Notes under the pieces: generated by a model
What the model saw: the letters and a program-made list of their open reading frames with translations, nothing else
What the model was told of the DNA's origin: nothing
The model's database searches: none
Part shown: positions 10,453 to 19,172 of the stretch, one piece after another
Position numbering within the stretch: position 1 is the first letter of the stretch
Layout of the letters: every line of letters starts with the position of its first letter
Source of the DNA: Microglena sp. YARC
Lineage: Eukaryota; Chlorophyta; Chlorophyceae; Chlamydomonadales; Chlamydomonadaceae
Assembly (NCBI GenBank): GCA_022414725.1
Contig: CM039464.1
Coordinates: 60,254,539-60,318,538 of the forward strand
Direction: 5' to 3'
DNA: 64,000 nucleotides
Position numbers and translations under genes: made by a program

Positions 10453-10880
10453 CAACTTGGCTGCTCACCTTCTTCGGCAGTACAAACACTTATTACCAAG
10501 AAAGTGTAAACGCGAACAAATCACTTTTTTCTTCTTTCATTTGTAAAAAAACCATTTTGTCTCCTCTTCTTCAGAACGATAAAAAACAGTAAAAAAACTA
10601 ATCATTCCTATCAAAAAAGACTTAATCCAATCTCACCAAACATGTATGGATTTCTTTGCTTGTAGGAAAGGAATCACGCAAGCTCAGGCGATACAAACAG
10701 TAATAAAATTAATCATACCTATCAAAAACAACTTTCCCCATCTTCTTCTGAACGATACAAACATTAATCATACCTATCAAAAACAACTTTATCTAATCTC
10801 ACATTGCTTTGCTTGCCTGCGAGTTGTTACGCAACCTCAGGCGCAGAAGGTCTGCATAACCAAATAAACCCAACATGGTA
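10453..10880 (+). repeat. Repeat R1 copy 2 and related TTGCTTGTAG units
   Basis: GGCTGCTCACCTTCTTCGGC and GTAAACGCGAACAAATCAC (10460-10530) match repeat R1. Downstream, segments with CATACCTATCAAAAACAACT repeat at about 10710 and 10770. No gene seen. Confidence 0.55.
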
Positions 10881-10965
10881 GCTATTCTCCAGTATGTGCA
10901 CGAGCATGCAAACGGGGGGGTTCCGCCTCTGGCATGGTGTACTAATTTTCAATTTTCAATTTCCT
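10860..10965 (+). repeat. Dispersed repeat R3, copy 1
   Basis: CCAAATAAACCCAACATGGT followed by CATGCAAACGGG, GGCATGGTGTACTAATTTTC. The reverse complement of the same series lies at 55420-55540 (GAAAATTAGTACGCCATGCC ... ACCATGTTGGGTTTATTTGG). Confidence 0.6.
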
Positions 10966-11260
10966 TCCTTGTAGGCGAGTTATTACCCAAGCTCGCAAAT
11001 ACCCATCAGCAGATGACACCGCATAGGCGACCGCTGGCCAAAGGTCGTTGTGTATGTGCATTGCATCACACTTTACAAGCTGCCTCAATGCTGTGTGTGT
11101 CAATGGCAACACAAGCAAGGTGGTTGGACACACTCCCTCCTATGCGCGTTTTTACCCAAGCTCGTAAGTACCCATCAGCAGATGACACCGCTTAGGCAAC
11201 CGCTGGCATTGCCGCAACAACCAGAGCATTGCTCTCCTTAGCAGTACCTCGTGCCTTGGC
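10960..11260. repeat. 169-bp direct repeat, 2 units
   Basis: ACCCATCAGCAGATGACACC recurs at 11001 and 11170 with shared flanks (TTACCCAAGCTCG before, CCGCTGG after). A weaker copy is near 11558. No gene seen. Confidence 0.7.
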
Positions 11261-11324
11261 AGCTATGGCTTGGGCGTTGGCCGCGCTGGCCCTAGCTGCA
11301 CTCACTTGTAAGGATCGGCAATAG

Positions 11325-11480
11325 GATATCATATTATGTCATGTCATCATATGATATCATATGATGACGGCTGTCTGTCTAGGTAACTTTGGCCTGGGGC
11401 ATCATATCATATGATATTAAATCATATGATTTTTGTATGATATCATATGACATCATACTCGTCTTTGGTCAACATCATAT
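11325..11480. repeat. ATCATATGAT palindrome block
   Basis: TCATCATATGATATCATATG and related palindromes with GTCTAGGTAACTTTGGCCTG, matching the reverse complement of sequence at 2200-2290. Confidence 0.65.
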
Positions 11481-11589
11481 GATTTGCCCTACATGCACGT
11501 ACATGTGGTCTTCAGTGTGGCTGTCACTTGGGTGGCGTCAGAAGCTGCCTGGGTGGGGATCAGCAGATGACACAACTTGGACAACCATT

Positions 11590-11800
11590 GGTGTAATGAT
11601 AACGCCTGGTGGGGCGTGGGATTGAGGGAACCTCGTCTTCCGGCGGTAGGGAACTCGCTGCTACTTTACCTGGGCAAAGCTACCATGGCGGTTGACAGCG
11701 ACCACGAACACTAAAGCGCACCCGTAGGGATTCAAACTCGGCACCTACTTCGTTCTAGGAGCTCTGCCACTGAGCCATTCGCCACACGGGAAAAGAACAA
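11590..11800 (-). mobile_element. tRNA-derived SINE-like element
   Basis: On the minus strand a tRNA-like head carries an RNA polymerase III A box, TGGCTCAGTGG (about 11770-11780), and a B-box-like GAGTTTGAATCC (about 11727-11739) at tRNA-like spacing, with GCTCAGTGGCAGAGC resembling a D arm. The T arm and acceptor stem do not fold properly, so it is not a functional tRNA. About 130 bp of unrelated tail follow, ending near TTCCCTCAATCCCACGCC. No TSD was identified. Confidence 0.5.
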
Positions 11801-11970
11801 AGCTTGAAAGCTTAGAGCAACCGTGCACCAAGGATGGTGTGCAACTCAAGATTGTTCATATGGCTGGGTGTGTACGAGAAGGCGTATGTGGTAGGTGGTA
11901 TGTGATTGGTGGTTGGATGCACTGGTGGACGGCTAACTCAGCACAAACATACCCTCACATGGATGGTGGT

Positions 11971-12001
<31 letters not shown>

Positions 12002-12093
12002 GATATGTTCATATGGCAGGGTGTGTACGAGAAGGCAAGCAGATGGCAGCGCATGACTCAGCTAGGCAACAGCTGGGCAAAGGCTGTGCAAGT
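11800..12093. other. Spacer with G run, no gene seen
   Basis: Contains a G tract (about 11971-11999) and repeats of TGTGTACGAGAAGGC (11868, 12023). No gene recognised. Confidence 0.5.
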
Positions 12094-12294
12094 CAGGGTA
12101 CTACATTTCAAATCTGTCAAATTGGCCAGCGCTTGAAGCGCACAAATGTCAAATTGGTCAGCGCTATGCAGTGTAAAAGGCGCAAAAACTGTGCGCTGCG
12201 CCCACAGGGGGTTGAAAAAACTGCTCGAAACACGCTGTGGGGCTCAAAAAGCGTGCGCGAAATCTCACTGCCGCGCGCACTTTGTAGTACCCTG
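12094..12294. mobile_element. hAT-type MITE, family M1, copy 3
   Basis: The best-preserved copy (201 bp): ends CAGGGTACTACA / TGTAGTACCCTG are exact inverted repeats, flanked by the perfect 8-bp TSD GTGCAAGT (12086-12093, 12295-12302). The interior shares GCGC palindromes and a CCCACAGGGGGTTG block with copies 1 and 2. Non-coding. Confidence 0.92.
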
Positions 12295-12504
12295 GTGCAA
12301 GTCAGCATAATTGCTTTTCTATCATTCCTGAAATGTTTTGGCTTTGTCCAATGGCTGGCTCAGAGAGGGCTACCTAGAAGCTGCTGCTCGTAGCTGAAAA
12401 TTAAAACACTGGTATGCATACGTGCTAAGAGAGACCCTACTTGAACTTTAACTTGGTTACATGACTCCTTTGCGTGCATGATGTTCATAAGTGCCCCCTG
12501 GCTC

Positions 12505-12832
12505 CAGGGTTGTGTAGTACGTATACGGTACGGATTTAAGAAGTGAGTACTGTTTGAGTACGGTACGATTTTTTGTATCATAACATTCCCTGACCAGAAA
12601 ACCTTTTTGTTTTCCCAAATTTGACCTCGGTTCTATTAATAAACATGTAGAGGGCTTACAGGGCTTTTCAGTGGTATGCTGATTATGTCAAAATTCAAAG
12701 TCAGCAAAAAGTTATGCCACTTTGTATCATGGAACAGCCTAGGCAAGTATGTGTCGTGAGTACGGACCGGATTTTAGGAAAACGAGTACAGTACGGATTT
12801 TAGGTGCGTACTTTCCGTACTACACAACCCTA
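12505..12832. mobile_element. hAT-type MITE, family M2
   Basis: A 328-bp element whose ends (CAGGGTTGTGTAGTACG and CGTACTACACAACCCTA) match as inverted repeats apart from the outermost base. The 8-bp TSD CCTGGCTC is exact (12497-12504, 12833-12840). Subterminal TACGGATTTTAGG/GAGTACGGTACG motifs are repeated. Non-coding; hAT-like by TSD length and CAGGG end. Confidence 0.88.
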
Positions 12833-12873
12833 CCTGGCTCCGTCAAGCTGCTTGCACCTTTAAAGCCCAGTAG

Positions 12874-14847
12874 GGCACCAGAAAAAGTGTAATTATCGAT
12901 AGTCTCTTCGGTGCTCTCTACGACAGTTTTTCCACGCAGTGGACCGGCTTTTCGTATGCCCACCCCCCACACGACTCAACAACTCTCCTCCGCTCCATCC
13001 GGTGGGCCCTCTCTTCTGCCCTCACAGACAACATCCCTACTTGTACCTTCCTCCTACTCCCTTCTTGGCCTACCTTTCCTCTCTCATATTGGCTCTCTCA
13101 CCCCTCCGTCCGTATCCTCAGCACCTTCCCACGTAATTCCTTCCACTTTCAACCCCCCTGCTCCATGCACCCTGCCCTCCCTTATAACTCCCTTTCCCTC
13201 CTAAATCGCTCACGCATTCACCTTGTTTGCATCGGTAACCATTCGGGCCTCTCTGCTCTATCCCTCCTCCCTTCCAACCGACACATCCTTCCCTTACCCC
13301 CACCTTTCCTCCCACCTTCTACCCCTCCCCACCCTTCCTCCAAATGCCCAACCTGGGGCCCCCCTACAAAATTCCGCTCCCTCCCGGACCCTCGTCCTCA
13401 CCCCCACCCCTTTACTCCCACCCTCTGCCCTGCGATTCCCTCTTGCCTTCACCTTTTCCCCTCCAACAACCTCCCTTCTCACCTACCGTCTCACATCTCC
13501 TACTACACGGACGGTTCTGCCGTCCCCGATCATAACGGCTCTACACACACTGGTGCCGCTTTCCTCCACTCACCTTCTTCCTCAGTCCACCATATCCATC
13601 CTGGTGGTACTGCCGAGATCAACACCATCCTACGCGCAGAACTCTCAGGCATTCTTGCCGCCCTCCAGCACGCCGGCACACACCACCCTCTGGACCCAGT
13701 TCGCATCTACACAGACTCCCTCTCCAGTCTACACCTTATCCGCCGCATCGTCTATCTTCCCAACTCCATCCCCTTTCATAAACATCTTCCCATCCTCATT
13801 TCCATCCGCCAACTCCTCTTTGACCGCCTTCACTCCTCCACCCCCACGATTTTCTACAAAGTGCGATCCCACACCGGCATCCTAGGCAACGACATTGCTG
13901 ACGAGGGTGCCCGCTATGCCCTCGATAACCCCTCCTCTTGTACCTTCGACTTCTCTATTTTTCACCCGAGCCACCTCCACAGCCTCCCAGCCTGGCCATG
14001 CTTCCAACCTCTACCTACGCCCTCCAACCCACACCCGCCCTACCGCCTTCTCTCCGACATCACGGACTCCCTAACAACCTTTCTCAATACCTATAGCACA
14101 CACATGACCTTACGAAATTCCCCGAGCCCCTCAGTCGCTCGTGTCTTCTCCGCTGTACCCCCTTCACCCACCACTCTCCCACCCCCCTGCCCCCCCTCCC
14201 ACCCCCCCACACCTACAACTCCTCCGACCCAACAGCCTATCCCACCCCCACCAGCCATGATCCTTCCCGAACACTCCTCTCATATGTGGCGCTCCTGCTC
14301 CTTCCCCCACATCCGCACAATCCTCAAATTCCGTTTCAACATGTTTTGGACGGCCTCTGTCCCTCACGAACGCATACCCCCCGAACCCTATACTCAATGC
14401 AACCCACCCATCCTCGATGGATCTTGCCATTTTTGCCACTCCCATGACACATCGGCCCACCTTCTTGCCTCATGCTCCCACCCGAAGTTCGCTGCCCTCT
14501 ATATTGCCCGACACAACGCCGCTGTCCTCCACATCTATGACGCCATATGTGCTGGCTCCCTCGGCCGCTCCACATTCTATGTTGACGCATCTTCGAGAAA
14601 CGCCCTCCCACTCGGTGTCTCCAACACCCGCCTACCCCCTTGGCTCCTCCCACACCTCCCACCCACTTGTGCATGCCTCCACCCTTGCTCTTGTACCCCT
14701 GTCGCCAAATTGCGCCCCGATATCCTCTTCCTTTCCGGTCTCTCCCCTTTTGACGCCCCCTCCAACGACGCCACCCTCACCCTGTCAGAACTTTCCACCC
14801 TCCAGGCCGCCCACACTGTCTATCTCTGTGAACTCACATACACTTAG
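12874..14847 (+). pseudogene. Retroelement polyprotein: MTase-like segment, RNase H, zinc motif, RLE endonuclease
   Basis: This 657-residue open segment lacks a start. Residues ~10-90 contain LFGALYDSF, YAHPPHDSTTLL and CTFLLLPSW, a pattern resembling the NPPF-type motif and following strand of adenine methyltransferases of the PCIF1 kind; this is inference. A proline-rich linker follows. RNase H is clear: YYTDGSAVP, RAELSGILAAL, RIYTDSLSSL and VRSHTGILGNDIADEGA supply the D-E-D-H/D residues. Then come a Cys2-His-Cys zinc motif (CHFCHSHDTSAHLLASC) and an RHN then LRPDI series as in the restriction-like endonuclease of R2- and Dualen-type LINEs. A TAG at 14845 interrupts the endonuclease; the same frame resumes with DARYHTTLAIKCAQH. 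Composition is C-rich, unlike the surroundings. Confidence 0.7.
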
Positions 14848-14892
14848 GACGCCCGCTATCATACCACCCTTGCCATTAAATGCGCTCAGCAT

Positions 14893-14897
14893 TCCAC
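14893..14897. repeat. TSD of element A (TCCAC), left
   Basis: TCCAC precedes the left LTR and recurs at 21232-21236 after the right LTR. Five bp is the usual duplication of Ty3/gypsy integrases. Confidence 0.9.
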
Positions 14898-15192
14898 TGT
14901 GGTATATGAATACCTTTTAACACGGAGTGTCTTGTAACTGGAGGCCTAAGAAATGATCTCAGGAGTTTAGACGGCCCTAAGAGTCAGAAGCACGGCTTAA
15001 GACTCCCTTCCCGCTTCCAGCGCGTCTAGACCCTAATGGAACCCTCGTTTTAGGTATTCCCGAGTAGCTGATCAGACACTGATCAGTAGGTCAATTCGCT
15101 CGGTTTCAACTGCCTACAGAAGTCGTTCGTCATCTGTCGGAAAGTCGTCACCACCGCGTGGCAACTCAGTGGGAGGAACGTTATCCACCACA
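14898..15192 (-). repeat. 3' LTR of element A
   Basis: 295 bp, matching 20937-21231 except three substitutions. It starts TGTGGTGGATAAC on the element's strand. The last 26 codons of pol and its stop (15114-15116) lie inside this LTR. Confidence 0.93.
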
Positions 15193-18100
15193 ATTCCCCC
15201 TTCTCTAGCCCTAGCCTTCTCCTGAAGTCTAGTACTCTTTCGAATGAGAAACTCATCAGGGGTTACAGTCGCATAGTCCCTGTGAGTAGGTTTTTTAACC
15301 TTTTTAGGTTTCGGGTCGTTGGCACCTATCACGGGTCGTACCCGAGAAGGGTGTTGTCTCCAATACAAATCGATTTGTTCAGAGCACATAGGTAACAACT
15401 CTTCTTCGAGTTCCCAAGAGTGAACATAGTCTGAGTGTAACCATTGTACATAGTAATACACCGTACCAGACTGTATCTTGTGATCAACAACGTTGCTAAT
15501 CTCGTAGATAGGTTCACCGCATGTGCGTAACAATTCCGGATTTGGTCTAATAAACCCAGTCCCGTCGGATAGGTATTCTTTGACAAGAGATACGTGAAAC
15601 GTTGGATGAATCTTCCATCCTTCGGGGAGGGATAGAGTCACTGCAATGGTCTCCCCCCTCTTTTGGATAGTGTGAGAGATTTTGTAGGGACCAACGAATC
15701 TGGGCATGAGCTTCCGAGTCATACCAGGCCAGTATTTGATGTTCTTCGAGTTCAACAGTTCAACTTCCTGACCGTGAGTATACTTCACCGGTCGACGGTG
15801 CAAGTCTGCATACGTTTTTTGACGATCCTTCGCAGATTTAAGCGCTGCCTTGGCCGTGTCATATGCGTTATTCATATGCTCGACCCAGGACAGGGCTGGT
15901 TGATGTGCCGTAGCGATGACATCATCTGATGGTTGTAGTGCCACTCGAGGGTATCTACCGTACAGCAACCGAAACGGAAAATCTCGAATGCTTCTGTTGT
16001 ACGAGTTGTTGATGGCGAATTGTGCATTCGGCAAAAGACTGGCCCAATTTTTCTGATTCGCAGAGGAAAAATGGCGAAGAGTGTCTTCGAGAACATTGTT
16101 CATACGTTCTGTTTGACCATCTGTTTGTGGGTGAAATGCAGTCGACATTCCAGGGCGGATAGCGCACAGAGTTAATAGTGTTTGCCAAAACCTACTCGTG
16201 AACTTAACATCGCGATCAGAGATGATGGAAAGCGGATGGCCTTGTTCGCTGAGCACGCGCTCGTGGAACAGGGTAGCAATCTTTTCAGCATCGTCTGTCG
16301 TTTTGCATGGGATAAGTTTGACCATCTTCGTAAGGCGATCAACGATCACGTAGATCTGATCAAAACCATTCGATTTCGGTAGCCCAACGATGAAGTCCAT
16401 GGACAGTGAATCGAAGGGGGCGGTCGGAATCGAAAGGGGTTGAAGGTTACCCTGCGGGTTCTGATGTGAAATTTTTACCCGTTGGCAAGAATCACAGTGG
16501 CGTACGTAATCAACGACATCGAGTCGCATGGCAGGCCACCAATAGTAGCGTGCAACAGATCGAAAAGTTCGGTCGATGCCTCCATGTCCACTTCGTTGGG
16601 TATCGTGGAAAGCAAACAAAATCCGAGCTTTGAGCGAATTACCATTTGGTACAACGATCTGCGACTCAGATGCTGCTCGTATGGATTTGCCGGTGCCAAC
16701 CCAGAAACCATCTGCCCGTTTGGAGAGGTACTTGGTATTGTGCGGATTATCGAACCACAAGTCTTCCGTGTAACCATGCAGAATATCTGGGGCTATTTCG
16801 CGCATGTGGAGTGGGTCATTTGCGGACAGCCTCTGAATGAACAAAGCCGTAGCCTCTGAGAAGGCTGGATTCCTACTCAGAGGGTCAGCTACGTTAGTAC
16901 GGCCCGCGATATGAGCCCACTTCATGTTCGTGAAGCGCGAGAAAAACTCAAGATATCGTGCCTGCTTTCTGCTCAGCATGGGCTGATTTGCAAGGTAGAC
17001 GAGGGGTTCGTGGTCGGTGTCAAGTTCGAACTTGCCAGTGCAACCTTCGAGGTAGCATCGCCATTCTTTCAAGGCCAAGTACACTGCGAGTAATTCTTGC
17101 TCGCCCGTGGAGTAGTTTCGTTCAGCGCTTGAGAATTTGTGAGAGTGGTACGCGATGGGTCGCCCATCTTGCATGAGAACGCCCCCTGTACCAACGACAG
17201 AAGCATCGGTTACCGCCCGATAGTCCTTCGCTGGGTCAGGGTGTGCAAGCAAAGGAGCCTTCGTAAGACTTTCTTTGATGCCGAGGAATGCCTCCTGGCA
17301 GGCTTGGGTCCAGACATTTTGAAATGCAGGTCCCTTGAGCCCTGCCTGTCGTTTTCCGAGTGGTTTCGGACTTGGTGTCACCGTCGGTGATTTTGTCAGT
17401 CCTGGCGGTTTCAATTTCGGTGAAATCGGTGCTGGCCTGTCTGTTAGATTCGAAATCTGGATTAGAGGGGCTGCGAGCGTCGAGTAACCTTGGATAAACT
17501 TTCTGAAAAAGTTAGAGAGTCCCAGGAACTGCTGAACTTCCTTCGAGGAGGTAGGTGTGGGCCAATCTGCAACTGCTTTCACCTTCGTTTCGTTGACTCG
17601 GACGCCTTCACCGGAAAGCACATGCCCTAGGTATTTGACTTCCGGTCTATAGAAGAAACACTTTTCTCGTTTAAGAAAGAGGTGGTTATTTTCAAGACGT
17701 TGTAACACAATTCGAATGTGTTTTTCGTGTTCTTCATCATTACTACTGTAGATGAGAATATCATCCAAGTAAATGACGACGAATTTGCCAATTAAATCTC
17801 TGAACACGGTGTTCATGACTTTTGTAAAGGCTGAGGGTGCATTTGCTAGCCCCAAAGGGAGAACCTTGAATTCATAGAGTCCCATCGGGGTTATGAACGC
17901 AGTTTTCGGGACGTCTGAATCATGTAACCGTATGTTGTGGTACGCATTACGTAAATCCAGATTTGAGAACACACTAGCTCCTCGAACTGAGTCAAACAGA
18001 TCGTCAATTCGTGGGAGGGGATAGCGATTTGGTACCGTGACCTTGTTCAATTTACGATAGTCGATAGCCATCCTCCAAGAGCCATCGGGTTTGGCGATGA

Positions 18101-19169
18101 AAAGGACTGGTGCGCCCCACGGGCTCGAGCTAAGGCTGATGTAGCCTTTGGCCATCAAGTCTTTAACTTGGTTTTGGACCTCTAGCAGTTCTGCGGGGGA
18201 CAACCTGTGTCCTCGAGAGAATTGTGGGGATGCCGCCTCCGTGAGGGGGCATACGAATGGGGTGTCAGCCCTAAGGTCAGAAATCTTGTCTGCCGGGGCG
18301 AAGACCTTTTTAAAGTCCGTTTCGCAACCCGAGATTATCCGTTCGTGTTTCGTTTGTTGCACCGTGTTTGCTTGTGCGGCCGTTACTCGAATTGTAAAGG
18401 CATCGTCGTCTTGGTCCACTGATGTGACTAGGACTTCGAAACAATTGAGTTTTTGTTTTGATTTGCGGATAAACTTTTTAAGTGCTCTGTTAGACAGGAC
18501 TCCTGGCGTTTTTCGCTGTGCTGTGTCAAAAAATTCGATACGTGCCAAAGTATAAGCAACCAATTCCTTGATGGAGAGAGGTTCCGACTCGAGTCGGGTG
18601 GAGTACAGTTCGACTGCTACTCTACGTTTATGCTTTTTAGCTATTTTGAAACTGGCTCTGAGACGTGTCTCTTCAAAACCAATGCAGCACCCCGACTGCA
18701 TCATCCAACTTCTTCCGAGAAGTGCTGTGGTGCCGGGCCCTAGCGTAGGGAGGACATAAGCAGATTTAATTTCTGACCTATGTTTGCCAAAGTTCAGGAC
18801 AAAACTCGTTCTCGTAGTAGTGAGGACTTGGGATCCATCAGCTACCCGCACCATGACTGGTGAGCCCGTAAAGGTGGCTAAACCTGCCCTAGCACAGAAT
18901 TCTGCGTCTACGAAGACAGAGTCTGCTCCACTGTCAATGAGAACTTTGCCAGATACCCCCGATAGGGTGGCCTCAAAGTGTGCGGTAGCTTGGTCCGCGT
19001 GGACACAAGCTGTTGTGCAAGCAGATATGCATGGAATGGCAGGAGGCGGGGGCAGGGTCGGAAGGCAAGGAGGGGATGTGGTCTGTGCTGTAGATGGTGT
19101 TACACAGATAGTAGGGGACGGAAACTGAAAAAGAACATCCCTATCTATGTCTACAAGCAGACCTACATC
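15114..19169 (-). CDS. pol: Element A Pol polyprotein (PR-RT-RH-IN-chromodomain)
   Basis: An uninterrupted frame of 1351 codons runs from just after the UAG at 19170-19172 to the TAG at 15114; the first ATG is at 18854, downstream of the protease motif, so the usable product probably needs readthrough from gag. Protease: LIDSGADSVFVDAEF (about 18945-18900). Reverse transcriptase: MAIDYRKLNKVT and FVVIYLDDILIYS (YLDD near 17765). RNase H: VTDASVVGTGG near 17205, LAVYLALKEW, LDTDHEPL. Integrase: HCDSCQRVK zinc-binding end, then SMDFIVGLP, IISDRDVKF and DGQTERMNN carrying the catalytic D-D-E. A chromodomain-like end reads YYVQWLHSDYVHSWELEEEL. All key catalytic residues are present, so the protein could be active. 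Confidence 0.95.
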   Translation of the reverse strand, partial: DVGLLVDIDRDVLFQFPSPTICVTPSTAQTTSPPCLPTLPPPPAIPCISACTTACVHADQATAHFEATLSGVSGKVLIDSGADSVFVDAEFCARAGLATFTGSPVMVRVADGSQVLTTTRTSFVLNFGKHRSEIKSAYVLPTLGPGTTALLGRSWMMQSGCCIGFEETRLRASFKIAKKHKRRVAVELYSTRLESEPLSIKELVAYTLARIEFFDTAQRKTPGVLSNRALKKFIRKSKQKLNCFEVLVTSVDQDDDAFTIRVTAAQANTVQQTKHERIISGCETDFKKVFAPADKISDLRADTPFVCPLTEAASPQFSRGHRLSPAELLEVQNQVKDLMAKGYISLSSSPWGAPVLFIAKPDGSWRMAIDYRKLNKVTVPNRYPLPRIDDLFDSVRGASVFSNLDLRNAYHNIRLHDSDVPKTAFITPMGLYEFKVLPLGLANAPSAFTKVMNTVFRDLIGKFVVIYLDDILIYSSNDEEHEKHIRIVLQRLENNHLFLKREKCFFYRPEVKYLGHVLSGEGVRVNETKVKAVADWPTPTSSKEVQQFLGLSNFFRKFIQGYSTLAAPLIQISNLTDRPAPISPKLKPPGLTKSPTVTPSPKPLGKRQAGLKGPAFQNVWTQACQEAFLGIKESLTKAPLLAHPDPAKDYRAVTDASVVGTGGVLMQDGRPIAYHSHKFSSAERNYSTGEQELLAVYLALKEWRCYLEGCTGKFELDTDHEPLVYLANQPMLSRKQARYLEFFSRFTNMKWAHIAGRTNVADPLSRNPAFSEATALFIQRLSANDPLHMREIAPDILHGYTEDLWFDNPHNTKYLSKRADGFWVGTGKSIRAASESQIVVPNGNSLKARILFAFHDTQRSGHGGIDRTFRSVARYYWWPAMRLDVVDYVRHCDSCQRVKISHQNPQGNLQPLSIPTAPFDSLSMDFIVGLPKSNGFDQIYVIVDRLTKMVKLIPCKTTDDAEKIATLFHERVLSEQGHPLSIISDRDVKFTSRFWQTLLTLCAIRPGMSTAFHPQTDGQTERMNNVLEDTLRHFSSANQKNWASLLPNAQFAINNSYNRSIRDFPFRLLYGRYPRVALQPSDDVIATAHQPALSWVEHMNNAYDTAKAALKSAKDRQKTYADLHRRPVKYTHGQEVELLNSKNIKYWPGMTRKLMPRFVGPYKISHTIQKRGETIAVTLSLPEGWKIHPTFHVSLVKEYLSDGTGFIRPNPELLRTCGEPIYEISNVVDHKIQSGTVYYYVQWLHSDYVHSWELEEELLPMCSEQIDLYWRQHPSRVRPVIGANDPKPKKVKKPTHRDYATVTPDEFLIRKSTRLQEKARAREGGIVVDNVPPTELPRGGDDFPTDDERLL
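15193..15207 (-). other. Polypurine tract of element A
   Basis: On the minus strand GAGAAGGGGGAAT abuts the 3' LTR start TGTGG, the expected plus-strand priming site. Confidence 0.8.
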
Positions 19170-19172
19170 CTA
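19170..19172 (-). promoter_or_regulatory. In-frame UAG between gag and pol (candidate readthrough)
   Basis: The gag zinc-motif frame ends AGG AAG TAG and continues in the same frame as GAT GTA GGT into pol with no other stop. A single suppressible UAG between gag and pol is a known way for some retroelements to make Gag-Pol. Whether readthrough occurs here is inference; no pseudoknot was sought by computation. Confidence 0.5.

Larger units (their letters stand above)
12874..14897 (+). mobile_element. 5'-truncated LINE-like element, part 1
   Basis: Left portion of a retroelement split by LTR element A. Coding sequence starts directly after a stop at 12871 with no start codon, so the 5' end (including any reverse transcriptase) is missing. 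The element continues at 21237 after the TCCAC duplication made by element A: the reading frame joins exactly across the insertion (AIKCAQHS then TLRSALLAAGW), which shows the two halves were once contiguous. Confidence 0.8.

Noticed and set aside
11712..11793. Functional tRNA gene
   Set aside because: A and B boxes are present but acceptor and T stems do not pair; more likely a SINE head.
13118..14816. Minus-strand Gly/Arg-rich frames opposite the RNase H polyprotein
   Set aside because: Shadows of the C-rich coding strand; only the plus strand shows catalytic motifs.
15872..18759. Plus-strand frames across element A
   Set aside because: Shadows of the minus-strand pol frame, which carries all conserved motifs.
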